Below are positions 27,056 through 34,575 of a stretch of DNA of 64,000 nucleotides, piece after piece. The number at the start of each line of letters is the position of its first letter. Positions within the stretch are counted from its first letter, which is position 1. The stretch is from Ornithinibacter aureus (GTDB taxonomy: Bacteria; Actinomycetota; Actinomycetes; Actinomycetales; Dermatophilaceae), in the NCBI RefSeq assembly GCF_009858245.1, contig NZ_VMSB01000001.1, positions 1,178,001-1,242,000 on the forward strand. The letters are read 5' to 3'. Below the pieces are notes generated by a model, which saw only the letters and a program-made list of their open reading frames with translations, was not told the origin of the DNA and ran no database searches. The position numbers and the translations under genes are program-made.

Positions 27056-27433
27056 ACCCGCGACTTCTTGCACTCCAGCCACACGTGGCTGATCCAGCGC
27101 GGCCCGGGGTGAGAGCACCTGGCTGATCCACGGCCCTGCGCGGTCGGTTCGCAGGCGGCCGCAGCATCAACGAGGAGCGCCTCACCCGCTGAACTTTCTC
27201 CGTCATCCCAGTGATGGTGGAGACGCTCCACCCGGTCGGAGATATTTCTCCGCCATGCCTGAATCTGAACTACCCCGTCATCCCTGTGACGGCGGAGAAG
27301 TTGTCGGCCGGGCCGGGGCTGGGCTGCGCTGGCCCCCGTGAAACAGGGAGTTCACACGGCGACACCACCCCGGCAACACCGCGACGGCATCGTGACGGCA
27401 TCCGAAACCGCCTGCCGCGCGAGGAGGTCGCCC
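27056..27433. other. Non-coding interval between ndgR and the orphan Rossmann gene, rich in hairpins
   Basis: No credible coding sequence. It contains two 24-base direct repeats that are each self-complementary (27200 and 27275), a partial third copy near 27245, and a near-duplicated GTGGCTGATCCA/CTGGCTGATCCA pair around 27085 and 27120. It ends with a good ribosome-binding site GAGGAGG at 27419-27425 for the next gene. It did not match any riboswitch class I could recognise. Confidence 0.6.
27200..27298. repeat. Pair of hairpin-forming direct repeats upstream of the Rossmann gene
   Basis: Copies at 27200-27223 and 27275-27298 share 21 of 24 positions. Each can fold, the second through CCGTCA pairing with TGACGG. 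The sequence TTTCTCCG precedes the first copy and recurs at 27245 before a degenerate middle copy. The outer ends of the whole interval are also roughly inverted relative to one another. Confidence 0.6.
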
Positions 27434-27778
27434 ATGTCCCTCACCACTGCCCAGCGCATCGCCCGTGACCGCACCCGCCTGCTCGGGTTCCCGAGGCCCG
27501 GCCGCCGGGCCATCGTCGTCGGCGGGGGCACGATGGCGGCACGGCGGGCCGCAGCCCTGACCCGGGCATCGACACCGGTCACGGTGTTCGCCCCGGCGCT
27601 GTGTGATGACGTGTTCGACCTGCTGGCCGAGCGCCTCGTGACCTGGGAGAACCGGTGGCCGGTCGAGGCCGACCTCGCGGACGCGTGGCTCGTCCACGCA
27701 GCCACCGGCGACGGCGACCTCGACGCGCGCATCTGCCAATGGGCCTCAGCGGTCAGGCAGGGCGGGCTCTCCGCGTGA
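27434..27778 (+). CDS. Orphan siroheme-synthase-like Rossmann domain protein (short)
   Basis: 114 residues from an ATG preceded by a strong GAGGAGG. RLLGFPRPGRRAIVVGGGTMAARRAAALTRA matches the NAD-binding half of precorrin-2 dehydrogenase/siroheme synthase (CysG N-terminus), and DAWLVHAATGDGDLDARICQWA continues it. It stops where the family would go on into the dimerisation and ferrochelatase part; no further siroheme homology is visible in the other frames. It is therefore either a truncated remnant or a minimal NAD-binding protein. The last 33 bases overlap the convergent BASS transporter gene. No uroporphyrinogen methyltransferase is in the window. Codon use is ordinary for the region, so recent pseudogene decay is not obvious. 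Confidence 0.7.
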   Translation: MSLTTAQRIARDRTRLLGFPRPGRRAIVVGGGTMAARRAAALTRASTPVTVFAPALCDDVFDLLAERLVTWENRWPVEADLADAWLVHAATGDGDLDARICQWASAVRQGGLSA

Positions 27779-28648
27779 GCCGGCGTCCGTGCGGGCCAGC
27801 ACTCCCGAGCGGCGCAGCGCCAGCCCGAAGAGGGCGGCCACGGGAAACATGACGATGCCGTAGACCGCGGCCGGGATGCCGATGGTCGTGTTCCCCAGCA
27901 CCGTGAGCGCCACGGCGATCGCCAGCGTGCTGTTGTGGATGCCGATCTCGAAGCCGCTCGCAACGCACTGCGCGGGGGTGAGGCCGAGCAGCCGTGGCAG
28001 GACGTAGCCAACCGTCAGGGACAGGGCGCAGAAGATGGTCATGACGAGCCCGACCTGCGCGAAGTACTTGCCAGCGTTGTCCTCCGAAGCGATCGCGCCG
28101 ACGACGACGAGGAACAGCAACACGGCCGAGGCGATGCGCACCGGCCGGTCCGCGGCATCCGCGAACTGTGGTGATCGTGACCGCACGAGCATGCCGATGG
28201 CCACCGGCACGAGGACGATCGCAAAGACCTGAACCGTCTTGCCCAGCTGCATCCCCACGCCGGAGGAGTCGCCGAGGTAGCGGGAGATGGCGAGGTTGAC
28301 GACCACGGGCAGCGTCACGAGCGCGACGACCGAGTTCACGGCCGTCAGGGTGATGTTGAGGGCGCCGTCGCCGCGAAAGAGGTGGCTGAACAGGTTGGCC
28401 GTGGTCCCACCGGGTGACGCGGCGAGCAGCAACAACCCGACGGCGAGCTCGGGAGCGAGGCCGGCAACCTCGGCGATCGCGAAGCCCAGCAGCGGCAGGA
28501 CGAGGATCTGGGTGGCGAGGATGACGGGGACCGCTCGGGGATGACGCGCCACTCGCGCGAAGTCGTCGGGGGTCAGCGAGAGACCGAGCCCGAACATGAT
28601 GACGGCCAGGGCGGCGGGCAGACCGACCGAGACGAGTGCCGAGTCCAC
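27746..28648 (-). CDS. Bile acid:sodium symporter (BASS) family transporter
   Basis: Ten-helix membrane transporter of the BASS/SBF family, about 300 residues from a GTG at 28648 (an upstream start at 28723 would add 25 residues). VIMFGLGLSLTPDDFARVARHPRAV, LLLAASPGGTTANLFSHLFRGD with the Gly-rich crossover, and ASGFEIGIHNSTLAIAVALTVLGN (the GFExGxxN motif with Na+ ligands) are diagnostic. Bacterial members take up organic anions or export metabolites with sodium; the substrate is unknown. It converges with the orphan Rossmann gene and ends near no terminator. Upstream (minus-strand sense) lies the tRNA-Glu hairpin. Confidence 0.9.
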   Translation of the reverse strand: MDSALVSVGLPAALAVIMFGLGLSLTPDDFARVARHPRAVPVILATQILVLPLLGFAIAEVAGLAPELAVGLLLLAASPGGTTANLFSHLFRGDGALNITLTAVNSVVALVTLPVVVNLAISRYLGDSSGVGMQLGKTVQVFAIVLVPVAIGMLVRSRSPQFADAADRPVRIASAVLLFLVVVGAIASEDNAGKYFAQVGLVMTIFCALSLTVGYVLPRLLGLTPAQCVASGFEIGIHNSTLAIAVALTVLGNTTIGIPAAVYGIVMFPVAALFGLALRRSGVLARTDAGSRGEPALPDR

Positions 28649-28744
28649 GCTGACCTCCGGGGCAGACAGCGGAATCGTTCCGCCGGGGAGCGACAGCCGA
28701 GGGGTGGAACCCCGACCGGTCAAGGACCGACGCCGGACACGCCG

Positions 28745-28774
28745 AAGGCCCGGTCCTGGTGGACCGGGCCTTCG
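28745..28774 (-). terminator. Hairpin after tRNA-Glu
   Basis: Perfect 13-bp stem (28745-28757 with 28762-28774) and a TGGT loop, located 9 bases after the 3' end of tRNA-Glu. No T-run follows on either strand, so it may act in both directions or with Rho. Confidence 0.7.
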
Positions 28775-28782
28775 GGCGTTGT

Positions 28783-28855
28783 AGCCCCGACGGGATTCGA
28801 ACCCGCGCTACCGCCTTGAGAGGGCGGCGTGCTAGGCCACTACACAACGGGGCCT
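28783..28855 (-). tRNA. tRNA-Glu (CTC anticodon)
   Basis: 73 bases in cloverleaf form: acceptor GGCCCCG pairs with CGGGGCT (G1-U72), the anticodon stem GCCGC/GCGGC-type helix encloses loop CTCTCAA with anticodon CTC, and the T-arm is GCGGG TTCGAAT CCCGT. The discriminator is A and CCA is not encoded. It is one of two tRNAs just downstream of gltX, whose product charges it. Confidence 0.95.
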
Positions 28856-28962
28856 CGTGCTGCACCCATCCGCTCGGAAGCGGCTGGGCAACGGAGAAGA
28901 ACCTTACGCCACGGCGAGGTCATTCTCCGAATCGCGCCCGGCGTCAATGCCGGGTGCGATGG

Positions 28963-29034
28963 CTGGGGTACCAGGACTCGAACCTAGAACGGATGAACCA
29001 GAATCACCAGTGTTGCCAATTACACCATACCCCA
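28963..29034 (-). tRNA. tRNA-Gln (CTG anticodon)
   Basis: 72 bases: acceptor TGGGGTA pairs with TACCCCA, anticodon stem GGTGA/TCATC encloses loop TTCTGGT with anticodon CTG, T-arm CTAGG TTCGAGT CCTGG, discriminator G. In actinobacteria this tRNA is usually misacylated with Glu by GltX and then amidated by GatCAB, so its placement next to gltX makes sense. No tRNA-nested integration site or integrase is adjacent. Confidence 0.95.
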
Positions 29035-29154
29035 TGGGGCATGCCATCGGCCGTTGCCGCGAGGGCGTGGCTTCAGGCGAACCGAGGCACGATCTTAGCG
29101 GGCGCGTTCGCCAGTGCCCAAATCGCCGACCGCCGCACCGCCTGCGCAGCCACC

Positions 29155-30825
29155 TCAGAGGGTCGAGCGCAGCGCGTCCAACCGGGTCAGCGTCGCCGTC
29201 TTGCCCAGGATCTCCATGGACTCGAACAGCGGCGGCGAGATCCGGCGCCCGGAGACTGCGGTGCGCAGCGGCGTGAAGGCGACCTTGGGCTTGAGCCCGA
29301 GCCCGTCGATGACCGCAGCCCGCAACGCCGCCTCGATGGCGGGAGCCGTCCACGTCGACACCGACGCGAGGACCCCGCTGTGCTCGTCGGGCAGCGCCTG
29401 GAGTGCCGTGGATGCCGCGTCGAGGACACGGACGGCATCCTCACCCAGCTGGGCGCGGGCATCGTCGGCGACCTCGACCATGTCGTCCGGGGCGAAGAAC
29501 GGTGCGACGAGCGCCCCGGCCTCGGTGAGGTGCGCGATCCGCGTCTGGATCAGGGCCGCGACCTCACGCAGTCGCCCCAGCTCGCCCAGCGAGGGGTTGC
29601 CGCTGAGGATGCCGTCGGCCTCCAGGTAGGGCAGCAGTCGCGAGGTGAAGTCGTCGAGGTCCAGGGCGCGGATGTGCATCCCGTTGAGCCAGTCGAGCTT
29701 CTTCATGTCGAAGATCGGGCCGACCGGGTTGACGTCGGACCAGGAGAACCGGGCGGAGAAGTCCTCGAACGTGAAGACCTCGACGTCCTCGCCCTCCGGG
29801 CCCTTGGCCGGCGGGTACGCCAGCAGGGCGAGGAAGTTGACGAGGGCCTCGGGCAGGTAGCCCTGCTCCCGGAACCAGGTGAGGCGAGCGGCGGGGTTCT
29901 TGCGCTTGGAGATCTTCGACGAGTCGGGGTTGCGCAGCAGGGGCATGTGCGCGAACTTCGGCGGCTCCAGCCCGAGCCACTGGTAGAGCAGGATGTGCTT
30001 GGGCGTCGAGGAGATCCACTCCTCACCGCGCACCACGTGGGTGATGCCCATCTCGTGGTCGTCGACGACGACGGCCAGGTGGTAGGTGGGGAAGCCGTCG
30101 GCCTTGAAGATGACCTGGTCGTCCGGGCGCGGTGCCGACACCGTGCCACGGATGAGGTCGTCGAAGACCAGCGGGACGTCGTCGGGCACGAACATGCGCA
30201 CGACGGGCGTCTCGGAGAAGCCGGGCAGCTCGGCCCGCTCCTGCTCGGTGAGCCCGTGGCACATACGGTCGTACCCGGTGGGCTTCTTGTCCCTGGCCTG
30301 CGCCTCGCGCATCTGTGCCAACCGCCCCGGGGTGCACCAGCAGTGGTAGGCGTGGCCGGACTCGATCAGTCGATCGACGTAGGGCCGGTAGGTGTCGAGG
30401 CGCTCGCTCTGGCGATAGGGCTCGAAGGGGCCACCGACGTCGGGGCCCTCATCCCAGGTGAGCCCGAGCCACGACAGCGTGTCGAACACCTGCTGCTCGG
30501 AGTCGGCGCGAAAGCGCGTGCGGTCGGTGTCCTCGATGCGCAGGACGAAGCGACCGCCGTGCTGGCGCACGAACGCCAGGTTGAACAGGGACATGTAGGC
30601 GGTACCGACGTGCGGGTCGCCCGTGGGCGACGGCGCGACCCGAAGGCGAACCGCCCCGGTCAGGGCGCCGACGGGTGCTGCTGCGGAGGTCTCGGACACG
30701 GGCTGCTCGCTCTCTGCGGCTCGGTGGCGCCCGTCGGGGCGTGCGTCGCTCGGTGACCCGGCGGCATCCGCCGTCTCATCGGCTGCGGGGCCGGCGTGGC
30801 GGCCTTCATAGGTCGGTTCTGTCAT
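29155..30825 (-). CDS. gltX: Glutamyl-tRNA synthetase
   Basis: Class I aminoacyl-tRNA synthetase charging tRNA-Glu, and probably tRNA-Gln non-discriminatingly. The HIGH motif is VAPSPTGDPHVGTAY and the KMSKS motif is KISKRKN; WCTPGRLAQMREAQ and RIEDTDRTRF are typical. From the ATG at 30825 it is 556 residues with a 50-residue polar leader rich in Ala/Asp/Glu before the catalytic domain. A GTG at 30699 (VSETSAAAPVG) would give a 514-residue protein closer to the usual start, and either is possible. Upstream lies the FAH gene (13-base gap) and downstream lie its tRNA substrates. Confidence 0.95.
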   Translation of the reverse strand: MTEPTYEGRHAGPAADETADAAGSPSDARPDGRHRAAESEQPVSETSAAAPVGALTGAVRLRVAPSPTGDPHVGTAYMSLFNLAFVRQHGGRFVLRIEDTDRTRFRADSEQQVFDTLSWLGLTWDEGPDVGGPFEPYRQSERLDTYRPYVDRLIESGHAYHCWCTPGRLAQMREAQARDKKPTGYDRMCHGLTEQERAELPGFSETPVVRMFVPDDVPLVFDDLIRGTVSAPRPDDQVIFKADGFPTYHLAVVVDDHEMGITHVVRGEEWISSTPKHILLYQWLGLEPPKFAHMPLLRNPDSSKISKRKNPAARLTWFREQGYLPEALVNFLALLAYPPAKGPEGEDVEVFTFEDFSARFSWSDVNPVGPIFDMKKLDWLNGMHIRALDLDDFTSRLLPYLEADGILSGNPSLGELGRLREVAALIQTRIAHLTEAGALVAPFFAPDDMVEVADDARAQLGEDAVRVLDAASTALQALPDEHSGVLASVSTWTAPAIEAALRAAVIDGLGLKPKVAFTPLRTAVSGRRISPPLFESMEILGKTATLTRLDALRSTL

Positions 30826-30838
30826 GGTGGGCGACAGC

Positions 30839-31609
30839 CTAGTGACGCACGAAGGGATTGCTGAGCACCCCGATGCCGTCGATGTCGACGTCGACCCGCT
30901 GCCCGGCCTCCACGAGGCCGACCCCGGCCGGCGTACCGGTGAGGATGACGTCGCCCGGCAACAGGGTGAAGGCTTGGGAGGCGAAGGCGATCAGGGCGGC
31001 GACGTCGTGCACCATGTCCGACGTCGCGCCGTCCTGGACGATGTCCCCGTCGAGCATGGTGACGATCCGCTGACCGGAGGGGTCGAGGTCGGTCTCGATC
31101 CACGGCCCGAGGGGGCAGAAGGTGTCGAAGCCCTTGGCCCGCGCCCACTGGCCGTCGGTGCGCTGGAGGTCACGAGCGGTCACGTCGTTGGCGATGGTGT
31201 AGCCGAACACCGCCGAGAGGGCCTCGCTCGCCTCGACGTCCTTGCACAGCCGCCCGATGACCACGGCCAGCTCACCCTCGTAGCTCACCTCGCTCGTCTG
31301 GGGAGGCATCACGACGGGGTCGCCCGGCCCGACGACGGCCGTGTTCGGGACGAGGAACATCAGGGGGGTCGCCGGGGCCTCTCCGCCCATCTCGGCGGCG
31401 TGGTCGGCGTAGTTCTTGCCGATGCCGATCACCTTGCTGCGCGGGATGACGGGGGCGAGCAGTCGCACGTCGGCCACCTGGTGGACGGCACCGGTCAGTT
31501 CGATGCGCTGGTAGAGCGGGTCGCCCGTGATCTCGGCGATCTTCTCCCCTGCCCCGTCGACCAGCCCGTAGGCCGGGTCCTCACCCGTCGTGAACCTCGC
31601 GATGCGCAT
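30839..31609 (-). CDS. Fumarylacetoacetate hydrolase family protein
   Basis: 256-residue single-domain FAH-family enzyme. VIGIGKNYADHAAEMG is the N-terminal active-site His motif, SYEGELAVVIGR carries the acidic metal ligands, and VFGYTIANDVTARDLQ with DGDIVQDGATSDMVH completes the fold. Family members are hydrolases, decarboxylases or isomerases of beta-diketo acids (for example oxaloacetate decarboxylase or 5-oxopent-3-ene-tricarboxylate decarboxylase), and specificity cannot be assigned. The FAH-gltX pair is conserved across actinobacteria including mycobacteria, which suggests a housekeeping role rather than aromatic catabolism. Confidence 0.88.
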   Translation of the reverse strand: MRIARFTTGEDPAYGLVDGAGEKIAEITGDPLYQRIELTGAVHQVADVRLLAPVIPRSKVIGIGKNYADHAAEMGGEAPATPLMFLVPNTAVVGPGDPVVMPPQTSEVSYEGELAVVIGRLCKDVEASEALSAVFGYTIANDVTARDLQRTDGQWARAKGFDTFCPLGPWIETDLDPSGQRIVTMLDGDIVQDGATSDMVHDVAALIAFASQAFTLLPGDVILTGTPAGVGLVEAGQRVDVDIDGIGVLSNPFVRH

Positions 31610-31662
31610 GGACGCAAGCCTAGGCCCGCCACCGGTTCACCCGATGTGCAGGGCCTGACCCG

Positions 31663-32586
31663 TCAGCTCTCGGCGCCCACACCGGCGGTGGTCGCCGCGT
31701 CGGCGAGCACCCGTGCCACGGTGGCGGCGCCCTCGTCGGAGAAGTGGATGTCGCGGGCCGTGCAGAGGTTGGTCAGGGTGCAGACCCGGGCGGCGTTCTC
31801 CGGAATCGTGCGCCCGCCGATCTCGGTCGGAGTGCTGTCGTTCGTGGCGAACGCCTCGTCGAGACTGACGAAGGTCGCCCCGGCACCCTCGGCTGCCGCC
31901 TCGATCGCGTCGCTGAGGTCGGCATAGCCCTGGGCCGCCTCCTCGACGCCCGCGACGGGCTGGTCCAGGGTCTGGGCGGCGACCCAGGGGTTGTAGTAGC
32001 CGAGCACGAGGACGGGAACGTCCGGCCCGGCCGCGCTGCGCAGCCGCTCGAGGATGGTCGGGAGGTTCTTCTCGACGGTATCGACCCCCTTGTCGACACA
32101 GGCTGCATCGATCGCGGCGCCGCCGCGCACGCACGCGAGGAGGTCGTTGCCCCCGATGTCGATCGTGACCAGCGCCACCTGACCCTTGCGCTCGGCGAGC
32201 ACCGCCTCCGCCTGCTCGAGCTGGCTGCCCTCGTCGAAGGTGCACTTCCCGCCCTCGATGAGTGAGGTCGTCGTCTCGCCGCTGCAGCCGAGGTTCTCGA
32301 CCTCGAGCGATGCACCCGCGGCCTTCAGCCGATTCGCCGTCAGCGCCGGGTAGGCCGTGTCGCGCAGCTCGGTTCCACCCGGCTGGTAGCCCGCGGCGAG
32401 CGAGTCGCCCAGGGCGACGTAGAGGCGCTCGGGCGCGGCATCCGCCGGGGTGGGTGACGGCGAGCTTGACGCGCGGGGCGCCGCCGGGGTGCTCGGGGCA
32501 GCCACCTCGGCGTCGGCTGCGCAGGCCGAGAGCGCGAGCACGAGCGCGCTCGCCACGGCGAGGAACGGCAGGGTGGAGCGGGTCAT
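31663..32586 (-). CDS. Secreted SGNH/GDSL hydrolase lipoprotein
   Basis: 307 residues from the ATG at 32586. The signal peptide MTRSTLPFLAVASALVLALSAC ends in a lipobox LSAC, then a Thr/Ser/Pro-Ala linker. Block I is YVALGDSLAAGYQPG with the nucleophile Ser, block III is IDIGGNDLLACV, and block V is CTARDIHFSDEGA with the Asp and His. Six cysteines in the mature part suggest disulfides. It is an extracellular esterase/lipase-like enzyme anchored to the membrane; the substrate is unknown. It is separated from FAH by 53 bases and from the divergent glycosylase-like gene by 167. Confidence 0.9.
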   Translation of the reverse strand: MTRSTLPFLAVASALVLALSACAADAEVAAPSTPAAPRASSSPSPTPADAAPERLYVALGDSLAAGYQPGGTELRDTAYPALTANRLKAAGASLEVENLGCSGETTTSLIEGGKCTFDEGSQLEQAEAVLAERKGQVALVTIDIGGNDLLACVRGGAAIDAACVDKGVDTVEKNLPTILERLRSAAGPDVPVLVLGYYNPWVAAQTLDQPVAGVEEAAQGYADLSDAIEAAAEGAGATFVSLDEAFATNDSTPTEIGGRTIPENAARVCTLTNLCTARDIHFSDEGAATVARVLADAATTAGVGAES

Positions 32587-32753
32587 GGGGTCCTCGTCGG
32601 TCGTGAAGGAACGCATCGGATGGCGCTGGGCCCGGAGGCCGTGGCCTCCATTGTCCCCTCAACGAGCAGCACGCCCGTTCGGGTTCCCGTCCTTCGACAC
32701 GACCGAGCCCTGCCGCGAGCGACCCACCTTCGGCGCGTGGGTACCGTGGTGCG

Positions 32754-33650
32754 GTGACTGAGCGCGTGCTGACCCTCGAGGAGTGGCGCGGGCTCGAGAC
32801 CGCGCACGAGCGGCGCGTCGACGAGGCCACGGCCGCCCACCGCGAGCGCACTTCCGGCGGCCGCACCCATCCCGTCGAGGACTTCCTCTTCCGCTACTAC
32901 AACCACTCCCCGGCCCGACTGCGCCGCTGGCACCCGGGACCCGGTGCGGTCCTCGCGGATGCCGCCGGCCTTCCTCGGGCGTCTTGGACCCACTACCGTC
33001 AGGATGGGGATGCCGTCCGCCTCGACGTCGGTGCGTTCCTCACCGCGCGAGCGTCGGCCCTGTCCTTCGTGCGGGACCTGCTCCGGGCCACGGTGTCGCG
33101 CCCTGCCCACCTCGGGTGCTTCGGCCTGCACGAGTGGGCCATGGTCTACCGGTTGCCCGCCGACGACGTGCGGCACTCGGGGTGGCCGCTGCGCCTCGGC
33201 GGCGAGGGGACCGACGCGGTGGTGGAGGGTCACGGCATCCGGTGTTCGCACTTCGACGCCTACCGGTTCTTCACCGAGCCGGCCGCGCCGCACAACGCGC
33301 TGAGGCCGACCCGTGACAGCCAGGTCGCCCTGGAGCAACCGGGCTGCCTGCACGCCGGGATGGACGTGTACAAGTGGGCCTTCAAGCTCGCGCCGCTCGT
33401 TCCCAGCGACCTCGTGGTGGATGCCTTCGACCTGGCCCGCGAGATCCGGGTGCTCGACATGAGGGCCTCGCCCTACGACCTGCGTGAGCTCGGGTACACC
33501 CCGGTGACGATCGAGACGCCCGAGGGCAAGGCCGCGTACATCGAGGCCCAACGTGCCTTCTCGCAGCGGTCCAACGCGCTGCGCCAGCGCCTGCTCGACG
33601 TCATCGACGCCGCGGAGGCGCTGCGGGCGGCCCACCTCCCGATCAAGTGA
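32754..33650 (+). CDS. Conserved actinobacterial protein often annotated as 3-methyladenine DNA glycosylase
   Basis: 298 residues from a GTG at 32754. I recognise the family by its conserved PVEDFLFRYYNHSPARLRRWHPG segment, LGCFGLHEWAMVY and HAGMDVYKWAFKLAPLVPSDLVVDAFDLA. It is soluble, with no signal peptide. The common label is 3-methyladenine DNA glycosylase, but no helix-hairpin-helix or MPG-type active site can be pointed to, so the activity should be treated as unproven. Its stop codon lies inside the left arm of an inverted repeat shared with the locus at 54228. It is convergent with the ComB-like gene, which uses the other arm for its own stop. Confidence 0.7.
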   Translation: MTERVLTLEEWRGLETAHERRVDEATAAHRERTSGGRTHPVEDFLFRYYNHSPARLRRWHPGPGAVLADAAGLPRASWTHYRQDGDAVRLDVGAFLTARASALSFVRDLLRATVSRPAHLGCFGLHEWAMVYRLPADDVRHSGWPLRLGGEGTDAVVEGHGIRCSHFDAYRFFTEPAAPHNALRPTRDSQVALEQPGCLHAGMDVYKWAFKLAPLVPSDLVVDAFDLAREIRVLDMRASPYDLRELGYTPVTIETPEGKAAYIEAQRAFSQRSNALRQRLLDVIDAAEALRAAHLPIK

Positions 33651-33697
33651 GCGCAACATGCCGTCGGCGAAAAGTGGTCGTCAGCGTGTTGCGCTCA
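33648..33697. repeat. Palindromic repeat, copy 1 (contains the stop codons of two convergent genes)
   Basis: TGAGCGCAACA (33648-33658) and its exact complement TGTTGCGCTCA (33687-33697) flank a 28-base loop. TGA of the plus-strand gene is the first three bases and TGA of the minus-strand gene is the last three. AGTGAGCGCAACATGCCG (18 bases starting at 33646) also occurs at 54235 in copy 2. No T-run follows. Confidence 0.8.
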
Positions 33698-34450
33698 GTC
33701 GACTGAAGCGAACCAGCCGTCCGTGAGCACCGGCACCGCGGATGACGTCGACGGGCCGGCGGCGATGGCGACATCGGCCGCGAACCCCTTGTCGACGAGT
33801 TCGACCCCGCTCGCGCAGGCCGCCAGCCTCGCCCGCAGGTCCGGTCGCACGGCGCAGTAGCCCGCCCGGGCCGCTGCCGCCTCGGGGCTGAGCGTCGCGG
33901 ACGGCTCCGCCGCGACCACGGCGTCGATCACCGCGCCGGCTCCCCAGGCGTCCTCGACCGCGGGCCGCAGCGACCCGTCACCGGCCCAGCGCTCCCCCGA
34001 GGCGACGACGCCCACGGGCCCCCCGTGCGCGGCCAGCCACCGACCCACGGCGGGCGCGTTGCGCAGCGAGGCTGCGACGACGGTGACGTCGACGGCGGCG
34101 AGCTGCTCACAGATCGCGGATCCGTTGGGTGACGGCAGCACCAGCCGTGGTGGTGCGGACTCGGTGAGGATGCTCGCCGGGGACAAGGTGATTCGGCCGG
34201 GACCCCCGTCGCGGCGGCCGGCCGCGACCACGGCATCGAGGTCGCGGGCGCGCTCCGCGGCATCCACCGCACCCCACGCCAACGGCAGCACCGCCGTGCC
34301 CCGCTCCACCGCCACCGTCACCGATGTCGTGAACGACAGGACGTCGACGACGACCGCGACCGCGATCCCCTCATCGACGAGCTCACGTGCGCCGCGCGGC
34401 CCCCACTCCATCCGGATGTCGAAGGGTCGCTGCCCGAAAGGAGAGACCAT
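33695..34450 (-). CDS. 2-phosphosulfolactate phosphatase family protein (ComB-like)
   Basis: 251 residues from the ATG at 34450 (MVSPFGQRPFDIRMEWGPRGARELV). The ComB family core is visible: VAVVVDVLSFTTSVTVAVERG near the start, then LPSPNGSAICEQLA, AASLRNAPAVGRWL and a late YCAVRPDLRARLAACASGVELVDKGFAADVAIAA. In archaea ComB dephosphorylates phosphosulfolactate for coenzyme M. Bacteria carrying it generally lack that pathway and its role there is undetermined. It converges with the glycosylase-like gene, its stop lying in the palindromic repeat. Confidence 0.85.
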   Translation of the reverse strand: MVSPFGQRPFDIRMEWGPRGARELVDEGIAVAVVVDVLSFTTSVTVAVERGTAVLPLAWGAVDAAERARDLDAVVAAGRRDGGPGRITLSPASILTESAPPRLVLPSPNGSAICEQLAAVDVTVVAASLRNAPAVGRWLAAHGGPVGVVASGERWAGDGSLRPAVEDAWGAGAVIDAVVAAEPSATLSPEAAAARAGYCAVRPDLRARLAACASGVELVDKGFAADVAIAAGPSTSSAVPVLTDGWFASVD

Positions 34451-34520
34451 GACCCCGAATCTACGCAACGACGTGACGCCGCATGGACTCAAGGAGGGGC
34501 AACTGCGGCCCGGTCCTGAC

Positions 34521-34558
34521 GAGCCCGGGGCCGCCGCTGTCGCCGCGACCCCGGGCTC
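34521..34558 (-). terminator. Hairpin after the M28 peptidase gene
   Basis: Perfect 10-bp arms GAGCCCGGGG (34521-34530) and CCCCGGGCTC (34549-34558) with an 18-base loop, 18 bases downstream of the peptidase stop at 34576. No T-run. Confidence 0.55.
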
Positions 34559-34575
34559 GGAGGGTGTGCTGGCCG

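Noticed and set aside
27200-27298. Riboswitch (for example cobalamin) before the siroheme-like gene
   Set aside because: No B12 box or other recognisable aptamer core; the repeats are simple hairpins.
28783-29034. tRNA genes as an integrated-element attachment site
   Set aside because: No integrase, no direct repeat of a tRNA 3' end nearby and normal flanking genes.
33648-33697. Ordinary Rho-independent terminator between convergent genes
   Set aside because: No T-run on either strand and a 28-base loop; the shared 18-mer with 54235 marks it as a repeat copy instead.
34521-34558. Rare regulatory hairpin for the ComB-like gene
   Set aside because: It lies directly behind the peptidase stop codon on the same strand; a transcription end is the simpler reading.
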